From Draconibacterium sp. (GTDB lineage: Bacteria > Bacteroidota > Bacteroidia > Bacteroidales > Prolixibacteraceae): a stretch of DNA of 8,352 nt. The stretch is taken from contig JAUVDE010000131.1 in the NCBI GenBank assembly GCA_030595485.1, positions 1 through 8,352 of the forward strand. The letters run 5' to 3'. This document shows positions 6,338 to 8,352 of the stretch, one piece after another; positions within the stretch are counted from its first letter, which is position 1, and each line of letters begins with the position of its first letter. The notes below the pieces were generated by a model, which worked only from the letters and a program-made list of their open reading frames with translations, made no database searches and was not told the origin of the DNA. The position numbers were made by a program, and so were the translations under genes.

Positions 6338-7768
6338 ATGAAAATTTTACTAACAGGAGTTACCGGCTATGTAGGAAAGCGCATTCTTCCTGTTCTTATT
6401 GAAAAAGGACACGAGGTAATCTGTTGCGTTAGAGACAAGAAGAGATTGAGCATTCACAAAAATTTGATTGAAAAAATCAGAGTTATTGAAATCGATTTTT
6501 TGGATGATATTCAACCTGATGCAATCCCGCAAGACATTGACATTGCCTACTATCTAATACATTCCATGACCACTTCGCGAGATAAATTTGCTTCGTTGGA
6601 ATCAAAGTCAGCAAGTAATTTTAAAAAATACATCGAGTCGACTTCTGTTAAGCAGGTTATTTATTTAAGTGGTATATCCAATGAGAATAAGCTTTCGAAT
6701 CACCTAAGTTCCCGAAGAAATGTTGAGGATATTTTGCAAAGCGATTTTTATGATCTAACAGTTTTAAGAGCCGGAATTATAGTTGGTTCAGGCAGTGCAT
6801 CTTTTGAAATAATTCGTGATATTGTTGAAAAGCTGCCCTTTATGTTAACACCAAAATGGATTCTTACAAAAGCACAACCCATTGCAATTCGCGATGTAAT
6901 TTTCTTTTTGGTGGGAGTTATTAACCACGAACAATGCCTGAATCGGACATTTGATATTGGTGGCCCTGAAATACTAACCTACAAAGATATGATGCTGCAA
7001 TATGCAGAAGTCAGAAAATTAAAACGCAGAATTTATACCACAGCATTGATTTCACCGCGGGTTTCCTCTTATTGGCTGTTTTTTATAACATCGGTATCGT
7101 ACAAGTTGGCAATAAGTTTAGCCGACAGCATGAAAAATGAAGTGATTTGTGAAAACAACGATTTACAAACCATTCTGAAAATAAAACCAATTAGTTATAA
7201 AACGGCTATAAAAAATGCATTCCTCCGAATTAAGCAAAATCTTGTTTTAAGTAGCTGGAAAGATTCTATAATCAGCAGTAGCCTAGGGCTTTCGCTTACC
7301 GATTTTATAGAAGTTCCAAATTTTGGTTGTTTCATAAACAAAAAAAAATTGGCGATTGCTGATGAAGAAATAGTAATAAACAACATTTGGTCTATTGGCG
7401 GAGAACGCGGTTATTATTACGCCAACTGGCTATGGAAAATACGTGGTATTTTAGACCAATTAATTGGTGGGGTTGGTTTACGGCGCGGACGGACATCTCC
7501 AAAGGAAATAAACTCTGGAGATGCACTTGATTTTTGGCGCGTATTATATGCTAGCCGCACAAAAAAGCGACTGTTACTTTTTGCCGAAATGAAACTCCCC
7601 GGAGAAGCTTGGTTGGAATTCAAAATTGATGAAAACAATATTCTTCATCAAACCGCAACTTTCAGACCGAAAGGAATTTGGGGAAGATTTTATTGGATTG
7701 TGACCTCTCCTTTTCACTATTTTATTTTTGATGGAATGATAAAAAATATTGTCAACTCAGATAAATGA
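6338..7768 (+). CDS. YbjT-like atypical SDR: NAD(P)-binding domain plus DUF2867
   Basis: Protein of 476 residues, the length I recall for E. coli YbjT, with the same two-part layout. Residues 1 to about 230 form a Rossmann-type domain with the nucleotide-binding motif GVTGYVG (7-13), IHSM (74-77), SGIS (111-114) and LRAGIIVGSGSASFE (143-157), which closely matches YbjT from memory. The SDR Tyr-x-x-x-Lys pair is absent: the equivalent region reads NHLSSRRNVE (121-130), as in YbjT and other atypical SDRs, so classical dehydrogenase chemistry is doubtful. Residues about 330-470 are a DUF2867 domain with SIGGERGYYYANWLWKIRG, SGDALDFW and a C-terminal PFHYFIFDGM. The role of YbjT-type proteins is not established, so no reaction is assigned. 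It is cytoplasmic, with no signal peptide. It stands alone: transcribed away from the LysM operon and converging on the peptidase gene, with two bases between the stops. Confidence 0.92.
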   Translation: MKILLTGVTGYVGKRILPVLIEKGHEVICCVRDKKRLSIHKNLIEKIRVIEIDFLDDIQPDAIPQDIDIAYYLIHSMTTSRDKFASLESKSASNFKKYIESTSVKQVIYLSGISNENKLSNHLSSRRNVEDILQSDFYDLTVLRAGIIVGSGSASFEIIRDIVEKLPFMLTPKWILTKAQPIAIRDVIFFLVGVINHEQCLNRTFDIGGPEILTYKDMMLQYAEVRKLKRRIYTTALISPRVSSYWLFFITSVSYKLAISLADSMKNEVICENNDLQTILKIKPISYKTAIKNAFLRIKQNLVLSSWKDSIISSSLGLSLTDFIEVPNFGCFINKKKLAIADEEIVINNIWSIGGERGYYYANWLWKIRGILDQLIGGVGLRRGRTSPKEINSGDALDFWRVLYASRTKKRLLLFAEMKLPGEAWLEFKIDENNILHQTATFRPKGIWGRFYWIVTSPFHYFIFDGMIKNIVNSDK

Positions 7769-7770
7769 TA

Positions 7771-8352
7771 CTACAGATTATCAATAAAATAATTGCTTAC
7801 TTTTTGCATTAAATGCACACGGTCTTTTCCACGAACATTATGCGGATGAATTGGGTACGCAAAAAAGTCAACTTGTTTATTTTGTTCTACACATTCGCGC
7901 AAAAACTTCATGCTGTGTTGCATAACCACCGTTTTATCTTGTACTCCATGAATCAACATTAACTTTCCATCCAAATTCTCCACATAATTTGTCATGTCGC
8001 TATTTTTATATCCTTCATGATTTTCTTGTGGCATGTCCATGTAACGCTCGCCGTACATAATTTCATACATATCCCAGTCAACCACCGGGCCACCGGCAAC
8101 ACCAACCTTAAACACTTCTGGGTGTTTCAACTTTAGATTCAATGTCATAAATCCACCGTAGCTCCAACCATGCACACCAATTCTATTCACATCAACAAAT
8201 GGCAACGATTTTAAGTACTCAACTCCCTGCATTTGGTCTTCCGTTTCCAATGTTCCCAACTGCCGGTGAATTGCTGTTTCAAAATCGCGACCACGATTAT
8301 TAGTTCCTCGGTTATCAAGCGTAAAAGCAATGTAACCTTGCGACGCCATGTA
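7771..8352 (-). CDS. Dipeptidyl-peptidase-IV-like S9 serine peptidase, C-terminal part (incomplete)
   Basis: Only the last 193 residues are in the window; the frame is open through the right edge, so the 5' part lies beyond. This is the alpha/beta-hydrolase domain of an S9 family peptidase. Catalytic residues are visible: Ser in GWSYGGFM (codon at 8161-8163), Asp in HGVQDKTVVMQHS, and His in HPHNVRGKDRVH. DNRGTNNRG near the edge and YMDMPQENHEGYKNS are typical of the Bacteroidota DPP-IV-like group. Such enzymes remove dipeptides from oligopeptide N-termini, usually with Pro or Ala in second position, and are normally exported and preceded by a beta-propeller that would be encoded to the right. 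The first Met inside the window, two residues from the edge, is not the start. The gene looks intact up to its TAG. The link to the other genes seems only positional. Confidence 0.93.
   Translation of the reverse strand, partial: YMASQGYIAFTLDNRGTNNRGRDFETAIHRQLGTLETEDQMQGVEYLKSLPFVDVNRIGVHGWSYGGFMTLNLKLKHPEVFKVGVAGGPVVDWDMYEIMYGERYMDMPQENHEGYKNSDMTNYVENLDGKLMLIHGVQDKTVVMQHSMKFLRECVEQNKQVDFFAYPIHPHNVRGKDRVHLMQKVSNYFIDNL

Overview
The window looks like chromosome from a member of the Bacteroidota, possibly of the Bacteroidales/Marinilabiliales type; the lineage below phylum is a guess. The signs are AT-rich DNA, start regions that mostly lack Shine-Dalgarno sequences, a TAnnTTTG-type -7 box, secreted proteins whose signal peptides end in 'AQ', a dipeptidyl-peptidase-IV-like S9 peptidase, and two kinds of short repeats that I associate with this phylum.

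Layout. Positions 77-6140 hold four tightly packed genes, all read leftward. In order of transcription they are: a secreted LysM protein with a lytic-transglycosylase-like domain (6140-4644), a membrane-anchored SGNH/GDSL protein (4647-3181), a second, secreted SGNH/GDSL protein (3184-1784), and an AlgI-type MBOAT O-acyltransferase (1765-77). The first three overlap by ATGA; the fourth starts 18 bp after the third stops. A 197 bp divergent intergenic region (6141-6337) separates this operon from a rightward gene (6338-7768) for a YbjT-like NAD(P)-binding protein with a C-terminal DUF2867 domain. Two bases after its stop lies the stop of a leftward, incomplete S9 peptidase that runs off the right edge. 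Positions 1-76 hold nothing I can support.

How the genes may work together. MBOAT plus SGNH partners is the usual architecture of extracytoplasmic polysaccharide O-acetylation (AlgI/AlgJ/AlgX, PatA/PatB, DltB/DltD). An MBOAT moves acyl groups across the inner membrane, and SGNH proteins transfer them to, or remove them from, a glycan. The linked LysM protein suggests the glycan could be peptidoglycan. Its transglycosylase-like domain has Leu where the family has the catalytic Glu, and its AYNxG motif is degraded, so it looks like a glycan-binding pseudoenzyme. That makes the four genes a candidate cell-wall or glycan acyl-modification system with a non-catalytic adaptor.

The other striking point is that the second SGNH gene is bracketed by two short repeats that its reading frame runs through. 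A tract of seven 7-bp units (3134-3182) encodes the first residues if the coupled start is used. An imperfect palindromic element (1782-1864) encodes the last 26 residues and the stop codon.
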